Shown: positions 18,080 through 27,185, numbered from the stretch's first letter. The stretch: 64,000 nucleotides of DNA from Nocardia exalbida NBRC 100660 (GCF_000308575.1 NZ_BAFZ01000113.1:1-64000); one strand, 5' to 3'. A program made the numbers and translations. The notes: generated by a model not told the origin, from the sequence alone.

Positions 18080-18841
18080 TCAACCCTGCGCGCCCAGTAC
18101 ACGCCCCGACTCGAAGGCGGCCGCGCTGGCGGGCAGCGCACCGGGGCGTCCGCTGTTCAGCACCCGGACCTCGCCGTTGCCGGTGCTCGGGCGGCCCAGC
18201 GCCTCGATACGCCGGATCGTCTGCGCCGCAACGGCTTGCGCACTGTCGAACAGACGGACCCCGTTCGGCAGCGCGGCGACGATCGCGTCGGTCACCAGGG
18301 GGTAGTGCGTGCACCCGAGCACCACGCCTTCCACGTCCGGCGGAGTCCGCGCGGCGGCGCCCGCGATCGCGTCGTGCGCGGCGGCGAGATCACCGCGGTC
18401 GATCGCGTCCGCCAACCCGTGGCATGCCACGCCCACCACGTCGGCCTCCCCGCCGAATTTCGCGATCAGATCGGCCTGATACCGGCTGGCCGTCGTCGCC
18501 GCGGTGGCCCAGACCGCCACCGATCGGCACACGGCCGCCGCGGGCTTGATCGCGGGCACGGTGCCGATCACCGGCACGTCGGGCCCGACGTCGGCGCGCA
18601 CGTGCTCCAGCGCCGTGACGCTGGCGGTGTTGCACGGCAGGACGATCACCTCGGCCCCGGAACGAAGCGAGGTCCGCGCGGCGTTCACCACTCGCTCGAC
18701 CACCCAGTCCTCCGGCTTCGGCCCCCACGGCGCGCCGTCCGGGTCCAGCTGCAGCAGCAGATCCACATCCGGCCGCAACTTGCGCAACCAAGCGGAGGTG
18801 GGCAGCAACCCCAGACCCGAGTCGATGAGCGCGACGATCAC
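18080..18841 (-). CDS. murI: Aspartate/glutamate racemase family protein (MurI-like)
   Basis: Cofactor-independent racemase fold of 253 residues; MurI makes D-glutamate for peptidoglycan. Both catalytic cysteine motifs are present: VLPCNTAS near residue 72 and VLGCTHYPL near 180. The usual N-terminal MurI motif DSGVGGL appears here as DSGLGLLPT, a departure from the canonical glycine-rich loop, so this may be a paralogue and not the main MurI. It starts with GTG. In many actinobacteria the housekeeping murI sits near rph and rdgB, which are not here. The downstream AlkD-like gene overlaps or abuts it. Confidence 0.8.
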   Translation of the reverse strand: MIVALIDSGLGLLPTSAWLRKLRPDVDLLLQLDPDGAPWGPKPEDWVVERVVNAARTSLRSGAEVIVLPCNTASVTALEHVRADVGPDVPVIGTVPAIKPAAAVCRSVAVWATAATTASRYQADLIAKFGGEADVVGVACHGLADAIDRGDLAAAHDAIAGAAARTPPDVEGVVLGCTHYPLVTDAIVAALPNGVRLFDSAQAVAAQTIRRIEALGRPSTGNGEVRVLNSGRPGALPASAAAFESGRVLGAQG

Positions 18842-19104
18842 GGCACCACCGTATTACAGCCTCATGACAGCGCCGCATGCCGTTCGTGGCCCGGCGAACA
18901 TCCCCACGACAGACGCGACCCATCCGCCGACCGCGTAGGAGTTCGTTCGTGCCTGCCGCGAAGGCCGCTCCTCGGACGGCAATGCCCTACTGAGCCCGGT
19001 AGCAAGCCGCGCCGCGTTCGACCGGAGGTATGCCGACCGCCGAGCCGAGGGTGGCAGCCGCGTTTCGCCGGAAAGCCCCGTCTCACCGGGCAGCCGATGC
19101 GAGG

Positions 19105-20301
19105 TCAGCTCGGCGCGAGCAGTTCGGTCACCGGAGCGCCCGCGGCGATCTTGGCGCGCGCCTTCATCACCTGGGCGGTCATGCCCGCGCCGACGACGCC
19201 GGTGAGGTTGCCGCCCTGGGAGTAGTAGGCGAGGAACTTGCGGCCGTCGTCGGAGGCGATGTGCACCTCGTCGGCCGCGCCGGGGGTGCCGAGGGCTTGG
19301 ATCTTGACGTCGTACTGGTCGCTCCAGAAATACGGGACGCGGGCGGCCGTGGGCGGTTGCGCCCCCAGCAGCGCGCAGGCGACCAATTTGGCCTGCTCGC
19401 CCGCGTTGGTCCAGTGTTCGACGCGTTTGCGCGAGCCGGTGTCGTGCAGCCAGGCCGCCACGTCGCCCACCGCCCACACGCCTTCGGCCGAGGTGCGCCC
19501 CACCTCGTCGGCGAGCACGCCGCCACCGGCCGACGGCTCCGCCAGCGCGATCCCCGAATCGCTCAGCCACTCGGTCACCGGCCGCGAGCCGACCCCGATC
19601 ACGACGAGGTCGGCGGCGATCTCACCACCGTCGGACAACCGGGCGCCGCGCACCCGCCCCGCGTCGTCGCCGAGCAGCGTGTCCACGCCGATGCCGCAGC
19701 GCAGATCGACCCCTTCCGCGCGGTGCATCCGCGCCACCAATTCGCCTACTTCGCTGCCGAGCACCGAGGCCAGCGGCGTCGCCTGCGGTTCGACCAGCAC
19801 TACATCCACCCCTTGGGCACGGAAACTCGCCGCGAGTTCGCAGCCGATGAAACCGGCGCCGACGACGAGCGCCGTCCGGGCTTCGCTGAGGTCGGCGCGC
19901 AGGGCGACGGCGTCGGAATGACCGCGCAGCACGTGCACGCCGGCGAGATCGGGCAGGCCGGGAAGGCGGCGCGGGCGCAGGCCGGTGGCGATGATCAGCT
20001 GGTCGTAGTCCAGCGTCGTCCCGTCGGCGAGGCGGACGCGTCGCGCGCCGGTGTCGACGCCGACCGCTTCGGTGCCCGCACGCAGATCGATCTGCTTCTC
20101 GGCGAAGAACTCGCTCGGACGCAATGTGGTGTCGTCGGTCTCGCCGCGCACGAACTGCTTGGACAGCGGCGGCCGGTCGTAGGGCAACCGCGGCTCGTCA
20201 CCGATGAGCACGAGTTCACCGGCGTAGCCCGCGCGGCGCAGTTCTTCCGCGGTGCGCAGGCCGGCGAGGCCTGCTCCGACGATCACGATCGGCGCGGTCA
20301 T
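19105..20301 (-). CDS. NAD(P)/FAD-dependent ferredoxin (rubredoxin) reductase
   Basis: Two-dinucleotide-binding-domain flavoprotein of 398 residues of the ferredoxin/putidaredoxin reductase type, which delivers electrons from NAD(P)H to small iron-sulfur proteins serving oxygenases or P450s. The FAD fold begins with APIVIVGAGLAGLRTAEELR; LPYDRPPLSKQ is the family motif; a second nucleotide fold has ALVVGAGFIGCELAASFR; the third FAD contact is AEGVWAVGDVAAW. The ATG at 20301 is favoured over an upstream in-frame start at 20340 because the FAD motif then begins near residue 4. No ferredoxin or P450 gene adjoins it, so its partner is unknown. Confidence 0.93.
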   Translation of the reverse strand: MTAPIVIVGAGLAGLRTAEELRRAGYAGELVLIGDEPRLPYDRPPLSKQFVRGETDDTTLRPSEFFAEKQIDLRAGTEAVGVDTGARRVRLADGTTLDYDQLIIATGLRPRRLPGLPDLAGVHVLRGHSDAVALRADLSEARTALVVGAGFIGCELAASFRAQGVDVVLVEPQATPLASVLGSEVGELVARMHRAEGVDLRCGIGVDTLLGDDAGRVRGARLSDGGEIAADLVVIGVGSRPVTEWLSDSGIALAEPSAGGGVLADEVGRTSAEGVWAVGDVAAWLHDTGSRKRVEHWTNAGEQAKLVACALLGAQPPTAARVPYFWSDQYDVKIQALGTPGAADEVHIASDDGRKFLAYYSQGGNLTGVVGAGMTAQVMKARAKIAAGAPVTELLAPS

Positions 20302-20519
20302 GCGGCCATCCCTTCCTTGGAACCCGGCAGCCGATCCCACGGAACCGGCGGTGCGACGAAGCCCACCCTAACCTCTGCTTGGTGCATTGCCCTGTGACGA
20401 CCATCACGCGTCAATGGCCGGTGCAACAGCCGCGCAATCGTGTTCGTTCCGCTATTGATCGGGCGGTCAATCAGAGTTATACCGGGGAAAGCACACACTC
20501 ACAGCCTCAGGAGGTACCC

Positions 20520-20876
20520 ATGTTCACCGAGAGCCGCGCGCAAGATTTCCTGGCTGTCGTGCTCGGAGCCTTCGCCGCGCTGTCCCCCCTCTGGGTGGAC
20601 ACCAACGACAACGCCATGTGGTCGCTGATCGTGCTCGGCGTGCTCATCGCTCTCACCGGTCTGGCACAGATGGCCCGCCCCGACATGGCGGCGGCGGATT
20701 ACGTGATGGGCCTGTGCGGCGCACTGCTGTTCCTCTCCCCGTGGGTCATGGACTTCACGGAGTACCGCAGCGCATCCTGGACCGCATGGGTAGTCGGCGT
20801 GGTGACGGCGGTGGTCGCGGTAGCGGCGCTGCCGACGGTGTCGGGACGTCTGCACGACATGGCCCCGCATCACTGA
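20520..20876 (+). CDS. SPW-repeat small membrane protein
   Basis: Integral membrane protein of 118 residues with four hydrophobic helices. Two SPW-type repeats can be seen: FAALSPLWVDTND near residue 18 and LLFLSPWVMDFTEY near residue 76. The start ATG has an ideal AGGAGG five bases upstream. Function of SPW proteins is unknown. The next gene, a TetR regulator, starts six bases after its stop, so the two are probably co-transcribed. Confidence 0.9.
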   Translation: MFTESRAQDFLAVVLGAFAALSPLWVDTNDNAMWSLIVLGVLIALTGLAQMARPDMAAADYVMGLCGALLFLSPWVMDFTEYRSASWTAWVVGVVTAVVAVAALPTVSGRLHDMAPHH

Positions 20877-20881
20877 CGCAG

Positions 20882-21505
20882 ATGCCAGGAACCCGGCGGG
20901 CCGGGCGTCGCCGCAGCGCGAAAGCCGACGGCGACGCGCGGCAACTCATCCTCGACGCCGCGGAGAAACTCTTCGCGGCACAGGGATACGACGCCACCGC
21001 GACGGCGGCCATCGCCGCCGCGGCAGGCGTCCCCAAAGGACTCGTCTTCTACTACTTCCCGACCAAGGACTCGATCCTGTCCGCCTTGATGTCCGAACGG
21101 GTGCCCGCCCAGCCGATCGATGACATCGGCACGGTGGTGGCCCCGGGAGATCCGGCGACCAGCCTGGTCAACCTCGATGCCGCCCTGAACCTGCGCGACC
21201 ACCACTCGTCGGTGCTGCGGGTGATCCTGTGGCGGGAAGCCGACACCCATCCCGACGTGCGGCGGCAACTGCGCCGCCTGCGCGTTCAACTGCTGGAGGT
21301 CACCACCAAGGTGCTGCAGGCGAGCGCCCCCGCCCCGGTGCGGCCGGGCACCCTGCGCGCGTGCGCGGCGGCCTGGGTCTCGGCGATGTTCGCCATCGCC
21401 AGCACCGACCGGCTGCACGCGCTCGACGGTCTGCCACTGCCCACCGCCGAGGAAGTGCTGAACGTGGCGCAGGTGGTCGCGGCCGGGATGACCCAGATGG
21501 GGTGA
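20882..21505 (+). CDS. TetR-family transcriptional regulator
   Basis: DNA-binding regulator of 207 residues. The N-terminal helix-turn-helix domain is clear: ARQLILDAAEKLFAAQGYDA, then AIAAAAGVPKGLVFYYFPTK with the DSILSAL continuation. The C-terminal half (LVNLDAALNLRDHHSSVLRV onwards) is a variable ligand domain. It follows the SPW membrane protein by only five bases and so may respond to or control that gene. The Shine-Dalgarno is weak, which fits translation coupled to the preceding gene. Confidence 0.9.
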   Translation: MPGTRRAGRRRSAKADGDARQLILDAAEKLFAAQGYDATATAAIAAAAGVPKGLVFYYFPTKDSILSALMSERVPAQPIDDIGTVVAPGDPATSLVNLDAALNLRDHHSSVLRVILWREADTHPDVRRQLRRLRVQLLEVTTKVLQASAPAPVRPGTLRACAAAWVSAMFAIASTDRLHALDGLPLPTAEEVLNVAQVVAAGMTQMG

Positions 21506-21513
21506 CCCCGGAG

Positions 21514-21540
21514 TTGTCCACAGCCGGTGTGTTATCCACA
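21514..21540 (+). other. Two DnaA boxes in direct orientation
   Basis: TTGTCCACA at 21514-21522 and TTATCCACA at 21532-21540 are both perfect DnaA-box sequences on the same strand, with start points 18 bases apart. They lie 53 bases before an AbiEi/DUF559-like gene and just after a tetR stop codon. No dnaA, dnaN or AT-rich unwinding region is nearby, so this is not an obvious chromosomal origin. A regulatory or titration role is possible. Confidence 0.7.
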
Positions 21541-21592
21541 TCCACTGCCGCGGCGGGTCCTCCGGGGGCGCCGGAGGATCACGATCGTCGGT

Positions 21593-22549
21593 ATGGAAGC
21601 ACCGCAACTGATCTCACGTCGGCAAGCACTGGCCTCCGGGCTGTCCGACAAGGCGCTGCACCGGCTGTGCCGAACCGGGCAATGGCAGCGCCTGCGCGCC
21701 GGGCACTATCTGAACTCGCCGGGCTCCGGTCTCGGCGAAACCGGCAGGCATCTGCTGATGACGCTGGCGACCGCGGAGTCCACGTCCGACTCCGCCGTCA
21801 CGAGCCACTGTTCGGCGGCGGTTCTGCACGGCCTGGCGATCTGGGGCATTTCGCTCGACCGCGTCCACCTGACCAGGAATCGGATCAACGGCGGCCGGCT
21901 GAGCAGACGGGTCGTGGTCCATTCGGCGCAGATCGAACCCGATGAGATCACCCTGGTCGACGACATACGAGTGACCACACCGGCGCGGACGGTCCTCGAT
22001 ATCGCTCGCTCGGAAGGGTTCGAACAGTCGGTCGCGGTCGGGGATTCCGCGCTGCGCCGAGGGCTGACGACCACGACGGAATTGCGCGAACACCTCCGCC
22101 GCGCCCGGCACCGGCCCGGCTGCCGCCGAGCCGCCCTCGTCCTCGATTTCCTGGACGGCCGCAGCGAGGACGTCGGCGAATCCCGCAGCCGGATCCTGCT
22201 GCACCAAGCCGGTCTCCCCGCTCCCCAGGTGCAGGCCCGGGTCTTCTCCGACGACGAGATCTGCGTCGGCCGCGTGGATTTCCTGTTCCCGGATCTCGGC
22301 GTGATCGGCGAGTTCGACGGAACGATCGACCGTCGAGCCACACCAAGGGGCCCGGTGCCCGCCACACAGATCAGCACAGCGGAGCAGGAGCGCGAAGCCC
22401 GGCTCCGTGCCCTCGGCTGGGTGGTGGTCCGCTGGCGCTGGGACGACCTTTCGGCTCCCACCCGCCTGGCCGAACGCTTCCGCGCGGCCATCCGCGCAGC
22501 CGCCGACAAGCGTCGCACCGGCTACTGGACCCCCACCCCCAAGCCATGA
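21593..22549 (+). CDS. AbiEi-type antitoxin-domain protein with DUF559-like C-terminus
   Basis: Protein of 318 residues. The N-terminus resembles the AbiEi antitoxin winged-helix domain (ISRRQALASGLSDKALHRLC, then GQWQRLRAGHYL). The C-terminal third resembles the DUF559/Vsr-like endonuclease fold: ICVGRVDFLFPDLGVIGEFD gives the Asp and Glu spacing of a PD-(D/E)XK site, and RLRALGWVVVRWRWDDL is the usual final element. The middle DDIRVTTPARTVLDIARSEG motif is typical of this large actinobacterial family. No AbiEii-type toxin gene is adjacent, so it is an orphan and an antitoxin function is not established. Two DnaA boxes lie just upstream. ATG at 21593 is the start that fits the family. Confidence 0.85.
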   Translation: MEAPQLISRRQALASGLSDKALHRLCRTGQWQRLRAGHYLNSPGSGLGETGRHLLMTLATAESTSDSAVTSHCSAAVLHGLAIWGISLDRVHLTRNRINGGRLSRRVVVHSAQIEPDEITLVDDIRVTTPARTVLDIARSEGFEQSVAVGDSALRRGLTTTTELREHLRRARHRPGCRRAALVLDFLDGRSEDVGESRSRILLHQAGLPAPQVQARVFSDDEICVGRVDFLFPDLGVIGEFDGTIDRRATPRGPVPATQISTAEQEREARLRALGWVVVRWRWDDLSAPTRLAERFRAAIRAAADKRRTGYWTPTPKP

Positions 22550-22900
22550 GCAGCCCGCCCACCGGACCGACGCTGCCGATCGAACGTCCAGAAGCCATCG
22601 CCCGGCCAAAGCCCGGGCCACTGCGGGAACCGGCGGCGTACCGGCCACGCCAGGGGGCTGCGATGTCTCGGTCCGCGGTGACGATGTGCCGGGGCCATGC
22701 CGGGGCCGAATGGTTACCTGCGCGCCGCCGAGTCGCTCGATGGGGAACATCGAGCAGCGGTGTGGGTCTCGACCACCGGCACCATGTCGGGCGGACCGCC
22801 GACTGCGCACCTGTGATCGCGCGCCTCCGTGGTCGATCGCACCGTTCGGTTGCCGCGCAGTGGCTCCGGACGCGGGAAACGCCCGGAGCATACTGGTCCG
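22550..22900. other. Intergenic region, no gene recognised
   Basis: The 351 bases between the AbiEi-like gene and the epoxide hydrolase are GC-rich and hold open frames that look like chance. I see no repeat, terminator or known operator; the promoter of the epoxide hydrolase is presumably in its right end. Confidence 0.4.
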
Positions 22901-24178
22901 GTGAGTCACGAGCCTTCCCCGCGTGGTGTCGAGACGCGGCCGTTCCCGCTGCTCCCCACGCCCATTCAGGTATCCGACGACGTGCTCGCCGACCTTCGGC
23001 AACGGCTGGAACTGACGCGCTGGCCGGTCGACGCGGGCAACGAGGACTGGTCCTACGGTGTGTCGCGAGGCTATCTACAGGAGCTGGTCGAGTACTGGCG
23101 CACCGGTTACGACTGGCGTGCCGCCGAGGCCGCGATCAATGCCTATGCGCACTACTTCGTCGAGGTCGACGGGGTACCGGTGCATTTCATGCGGAAGCCG
23201 GGCGTGGGGCCCGACCCGACGCCGCTGATCCTCACCCATGGGTGGCCCTGGACCTTCTGGCATTGGGCGAAGGTGGTCGATCCGCTGGCCGACCCCGCGG
23301 CATTCGGCGGCGACCCGGCCGACGCCTTCGATGTGATCGTCCCGTCGTTTCCCGGATTCGGCTTCTCCGCACCGCTGCCGCACAACCCGGACATGAACTT
23401 CTGGAAGGTCGCCGACCTCTGGCACGTCCTCATGACCGAGACGCTCGGCCATACGAAATATGCCGCGGCGGGCTGCGACGTCGGCGCCCTGGTCACCGGG
23501 CAGCTCGGGCACAAGTACGCCGACGAGCTGTACGGCATCCACATCGGCTCCGGCCAGAAACTCACCTTGTTCGACGGCGACCGGGGCTGGGACGTCAGTG
23601 GCGGCAGACCCATCCCGGAGGGCATACCCGCGGCCGTGCACGACCGGATCATCGAACTGGAACGACGTTTCGCCGTCCATCTGGCCGCGCATGTGCTCGA
23701 ACCGAGCACCCTCGCCTACGGGTTGTCCGACTCACCCGCCGGGCTGCTCGCCTGGATCCTGCAACGCTGGGTGAGCTGGAGCGACAACGGCGGCGACATC
23801 GAGTCCGTCTTCGACAAGGACGACCTGCTCACCCACGCGATGATCTTCTGGGTCACCAATTCCATCGGCACGTCGATCCGCACCTACGCCAACAACAACC
23901 GCTATCCGTGGACGCCGTCGCACGACCGGCAGCCCCCGATCGAGGCCCCCACCGGCATCACCTTCGTCGGCTACGAGAACCCGCCCGGCGTCACCACCGA
24001 CCGCCGTGTGCAGGCCTTCGTCGACAGCGACCGGGGCGATTGGTACAACCACGTCAACCTCACCGTTCACGATCGAGGTGGTCACTTCATCCCGTGGGAG
24101 ATACCGGACCGATGGGTCGACGATCTGCGCCGTACCTTCCGCGGGCGCACGCCCTCCACGTCCGGAATCAGGCGCTGA
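22901..24178 (+). CDS. Epoxide hydrolase (alpha/beta-hydrolase with EHN domain)
   Basis: Predicted hydrolase of 425 residues that opens epoxides to diols. The N-terminal epoxide hydrolase domain is visible in FPLLPTPIQVSDDVLADLRQ and LELTRWP. The oxyanion-hole motif is LTHGWPWTFWHW; the nucleophile elbow is AAGCDVGALV with Asp193 as nucleophile; the catalytic His is in GGHFIPWE near residue 394. The elbow departs from the more common GGDWG form. The GTG start at 22901 is chosen because the family N-terminus begins about 15 residues later. Substrate is unknown; neighbours do not point to a pathway. Confidence 0.9.
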   Translation: MSHEPSPRGVETRPFPLLPTPIQVSDDVLADLRQRLELTRWPVDAGNEDWSYGVSRGYLQELVEYWRTGYDWRAAEAAINAYAHYFVEVDGVPVHFMRKPGVGPDPTPLILTHGWPWTFWHWAKVVDPLADPAAFGGDPADAFDVIVPSFPGFGFSAPLPHNPDMNFWKVADLWHVLMTETLGHTKYAAAGCDVGALVTGQLGHKYADELYGIHIGSGQKLTLFDGDRGWDVSGGRPIPEGIPAAVHDRIIELERRFAVHLAAHVLEPSTLAYGLSDSPAGLLAWILQRWVSWSDNGGDIESVFDKDDLLTHAMIFWVTNSIGTSIRTYANNNRYPWTPSHDRQPPIEAPTGITFVGYENPPGVTTDRRVQAFVDSDRGDWYNHVNLTVHDRGGHFIPWEIPDRWVDDLRRTFRGRTPSTSGIRR

Positions 24179-24369
24179 GCGAAGTCGTTCGCAAACCGGC
24201 GCGCCTTCGCATGCGCGCACACGCGGACCGACCGCACCACGCTCGGCGGCAGATCCGGGTGTCACCGAGATGTGCCTGCCCGCAGCGCGGGACCGAAGAC
24301 GGCGCGGTGAGTATGTGAACTGCCCCAAGGAAAGCCGGCTCACCGGATTCGCCCCGTAAGGTACCGGTC

Positions 24370-25380
24370 ATGGTGCCCACCGAGAGGTCCGAGTTGGTGC
24401 GATCGGTCGTCGAGTCCTACCTGCTCGACGGAGCGCGCCGGTACAACCGCACCGAGGTCGCCGAGCAGTCGGGGACGACGACGGCGCTCACCAAGCGATT
24501 GTGGATCGCGCTCGGTTTTCCGTCGAGCATCGGCGACGAAGCGGTCGACTACGCCGACGCCGACGTCGCGGCGGTGCGCGACTTCGAGCAGCTGAACGTG
24601 TTGTCCTCGGCCGACACCAAGCAACAGTCGGCGACCGTGCGCACGCTCGGCCAGGGCATGGCACGCCTGGCGGAATGGCAGGTCGACCTGGTGCTCGCGG
24701 AGATCGAGGAGCGGATCGCCCGAGCCGAGCCCGGTACCGACCCCGAGCAGGCGGTGCGCACCGCCACCGAGGGCGCCATCGCCACGCTGGAGCAGTTGAA
24801 CGTCTACGCCTGGCGGCGCCATCTCGCCGCGGCGCTGTCGCGCTCGCTCGACCCGGGGACCAGCGCCGGCGAGTCGGTGCGGGAACTGGCCGTCGGTTTC
24901 GCCGACATGGTCGGCTACACCAGGCTGACCAGGCATCTGCATCCCGACGAGCTGTCCACGCTGCTGGAGGCGTTCGAATCCACCACCACCGCCGCCATCA
25001 CCGAGAACGGCGGATGGGTGATCAAGAACGTGGGCGACGAAGTCATGTTCGCCACGGAAACCGCCACCGAGGCCGCCCGCATCGCCCTGGCCATCCAGGA
25101 GTCCACCATGATGGTCGGCGGCACCCCGGACCTGCGGGTGGCTGTCGCCTACGGCCCGGTCCTGCAACGTTTCGGGGACCTGTACGGCTCGGTCGTGAAC
25201 ATCGCCTCCAGGCTCACCGGCGTCGCCCGGCCGGGCACCGTCCTGATCGATGACCACGCCGCCGCCGCGCTGGAGGGCGACCCGGCATTCGCCATCAAGC
25301 ACCTGCGCAGCGTCCGGGTGCGCGGCTTCAACCGCCTGCGCCCGCACCTGCTGCGCCGCAACGGCAAGAACGGCAGGTAG
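24370..25380 (+). CDS. Class III adenylate cyclase with N-terminal regulatory domain
   Basis: Makes cyclic AMP from ATP. The 336-residue protein has an N-terminal helical regulatory domain (about 1-165) of the type found in the pH-sensing M. tuberculosis cyclase Rv1264, and a C-terminal catalytic domain. Catalytic residues are all visible: metal-binding Asp in VGFADMVGYTRL, substrate-recognising Lys and the second metal Asp in WVIKNVGDEVMF, and the Asp, Asn and Arg of GDLYGSVVNIASRLTG. Activity is therefore expected. No transmembrane segment is present, so it is cytosolic. A metallophosphoesterase of the CpdA type lies 2.5 kb downstream on the same strand. Confidence 0.93.
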   Translation: MVPTERSELVRSVVESYLLDGARRYNRTEVAEQSGTTTALTKRLWIALGFPSSIGDEAVDYADADVAAVRDFEQLNVLSSADTKQQSATVRTLGQGMARLAEWQVDLVLAEIEERIARAEPGTDPEQAVRTATEGAIATLEQLNVYAWRRHLAAALSRSLDPGTSAGESVRELAVGFADMVGYTRLTRHLHPDELSTLLEAFESTTTAAITENGGWVIKNVGDEVMFATETATEAARIALAIQESTMMVGGTPDLRVAVAYGPVLQRFGDLYGSVVNIASRLTGVARPGTVLIDDHAAAALEGDPAFAIKHLRSVRVRGFNRLRPHLLRRNGKNGR

Positions 25381-25428
25381 CCGAGACCACGTGCCGCCTG
25401 CCGCGAGCGGCCACCCTAGGCTCGTCCG

Positions 25429-26196
25429 GTGGACAAGGACTGGTCACAGCTGCGCGCCCGCTGCCTCGTCGAGGAGGACGCGGCGATCCTGGCCCTGCAC
25501 AAACCTGCCGGGATCTCCGTCACCGGCGAGCGCCACGACACCGACCTCGTCGAACTGGCCGCCGAAGCGGGGGAAACGCTGTATCCGGTGCACCGGATCG
25601 ACAAGGTGACCTCCGGCCTGATCCTGTTCGCGAAGGAACTGCGCGCGCACGGCGAACTGACCAGGCAGTTCAACAAGCAGACCGCAGAGAAGGCGTACCT
25701 GGCCGTCGTGGCCGCCACCGGCCTGCCCGATACCGGCGTATTCGAGCTGCCGCTCAGTGTGGGCCGCAAGAACCGGGTGCGGATCGCGGCGCCCCGCGAA
25801 AGCATCCACCACGAGGCGGGCCGCTGGTTCGTCGACGACGCCGACCTGCTGCCCGCCAAGAACTACCCCTCGATCACCCGGTTCGCGACGGTGCTGCGCG
25901 GCCCGGCGCACACCGTTCTCGCGCTGCGCCCGGTCACCGGCCGCCGCCACCAGATCCGCGTCCACCTGGCCTGGACCGGACACCCGATAGTCGGCGACCC
26001 GTTGTTCGACCGCTCCGGCGCCCATGCCCGGACCTACCTGCACTCTTGGCGTCTCGGCCTCGCCGCCTCGTGGCGCACCCCGCCGGAACTGACGTTGACC
26101 GCCGAGCCGGACCCCGATTTCTGGCGCCCGCTGGACACACCCGCCGAACCGGCCGCCCTCGAACGCGCTGCCCACGCGCTGCGGACGCTCGGCTAG
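25429..26196 (+). CDS. RluA-family pseudouridine synthase
   Basis: Converts uridine to pseudouridine in RNA. Of 255 residues, the catalytic motif is LYPVHRIDKVTSGLILFAK with the active-site Asp of HRID. Other family blocks are ILALHKPAGISVTG near the N-terminus, EKAYLAVV in the middle, and RPVTGRRHQIRVHLAWTGHP with VGDPLF towards the C-terminus. No S4 RNA-binding domain is seen. The start is a GTG 48 bases after the cyclase stop. Which RNA and position it modifies cannot be told from the sequence. Confidence 0.93.
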   Translation: MDKDWSQLRARCLVEEDAAILALHKPAGISVTGERHDTDLVELAAEAGETLYPVHRIDKVTSGLILFAKELRAHGELTRQFNKQTAEKAYLAVVAATGLPDTGVFELPLSVGRKNRVRIAAPRESIHHEAGRWFVDDADLLPAKNYPSITRFATVLRGPAHTVLALRPVTGRRHQIRVHLAWTGHPIVGDPLFDRSGAHARTYLHSWRLGLAASWRTPPELTLTAEPDPDFWRPLDTPAEPAALERAAHALRTLG

Positions 26197-26465
26197 CGCC
26201 CCCTTCCCCTCCGCATCGACCACGGGCTCCTCGCCTGAGCGTCGACCGCCGAACCGCTTCCTTGTGCCTGCCTTCTCCGTGCCTGGTCTCCGGCTGGTAC
26301 GGCCGCGACCTGGCCGGGCGGCTGCCCCCAGGGAGGGGTGGTTCGGGCAAACCAACCGTCCCGCTGCTCACCCCAGAGCGATGAACGGCGGCTAGCGATC
26401 GGTCCACAGTCATCCCCAGGCAACGCCCGGATCCCACACAGCCGGTAAGGGCAAGCCGCGTGGAG

Positions 26466-26612
26466 GTCCACGTCGGTAGGTCAGTTCGACGCGGGGCCGA
26501 GGAGCGAAGATCCGCATCAGCAGGTGAATTCGGTCGAGTCGGCGCGCGGCCGCGAGTGGAAATCCGCGTCAGCAGGTCAGTTCGGCCAGTTCGGGGAGCG
26601 GCCGAGGAGCAG
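26466..26612. repeat. Degenerate ~52-base tandem repeat overlapping a gene end
   Basis: Two copies with a 52-base period start at 26509 and 26561 (ATCCGCATCAGCAGGTGA against ATCCGCGTCAGCAGGTCA, then a shared GCGGCCG region). A third, shorter and more diverged copy starts near 26466. The last copy contains the stop codon and final codons of the DinB-like gene on the minus strand, so the duplication apparently copied that gene's 3' end. The 269 bases to the left, back to the RluA stop at 26196, hold no recognisable gene; they include a GGTCCACAG stretch near 26400 like a degenerate DnaA box. Confidence 0.65.
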
Positions 26613-27185
26613 GAGGATCTGGTCGAGGGCCGGGGTTTCCCCCGGAACGGACAGTGCCGGGGCGAAGGCCGCGCCGGGGGCGGTGCGTTCGGGCCCGTCG
26701 GGGACGGCGAGGGCGATGCGCAGCGCCGCTTCGGCCACATCGGGATCGAGGATGACGGTTTCGCCGATCGACCGCGCCACATCCCAGGCGTGGACGACGC
26801 TGTCCACGAGGTGGAAGCCGATCGCCAAGTGGGCCGGGATGCCGCGATCGGGCAGGACTTCCGGCAGCAGCAGTGCGCGCTCGAAGACATCCTCCGCGGC
26901 GAAGCCCGCGAGCACGTCGTCGGCCGAGGCGCGATAGTCGGCGACCGGATCGTCGGACGCGCGAACGGCCCAGACATCGGGATCACCGCTGCCCCGCGCG
27001 GCGGCGGCGAAGCCGTGATTCTGCGCGATCATGTGTTCCAGCAGGTCACGAAGGCGCCAACCGGCGCAGGGTGTTCCGGAATCCAGTTGATCGGGACGTA
27101 CGCGGGCTACGGCCTCCACGCTCGCTCGAACCGACCGAGCGTGCTGGTCGCGCAATTCTTTCGTGGCATCAGTAAGCATGCGCAT
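26577..27185 (-). CDS. Mycothiol-dependent maleylpyruvate isomerase-like (DinB-fold) protein
   Basis: Protein of 202 residues of the TIGR03086/DinB-like metal-binding group. The four-helix DinB fold is suggested by CAGWRLRDLLEHMIAQNHG and by AIGFHLVDSVVHAWDVARSI; the histidines of LEHM, FHLVD and VHAWD are the expected metal ligands. Such proteins use a divalent metal and often mycothiol; the reaction here is unknown. Two start codons, at 27185 and 27179, lie inside a 30-base palindrome shared with the divergent marR gene, so transcription is very likely controlled by that MarR protein and may be leaderless. The 3' end lies in a tandem repeat. Confidence 0.87.
   Translation of the reverse strand: MRMLTDATKELRDQHARSVRASVEAVARVRPDQLDSGTPCAGWRLRDLLEHMIAQNHGFAAAARGSGDPDVWAVRASDDPVADYRASADDVLAGFAAEDVFERALLLPEVLPDRGIPAHLAIGFHLVDSVVHAWDVARSIGETVILDPDVAEAALRIALAVPDGPERTAPGAAFAPALSVPGETPALDQILLLLGRSPNWPN

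Noticed and set aside
21514..21540. Chromosomal replication origin suggested by two DnaA boxes
   Set aside because: Only two boxes, no AT-rich unwinding element and no dnaA, dnaN or gyrase genes nearby.
22546..24318. A plus-strand frame of 590 codons overlapping the epoxide hydrolase
   Set aside because: It is out of frame with the hydrolase, whose nucleophile and oxyanion motifs are intact, and it has biased Arg/Ala content.
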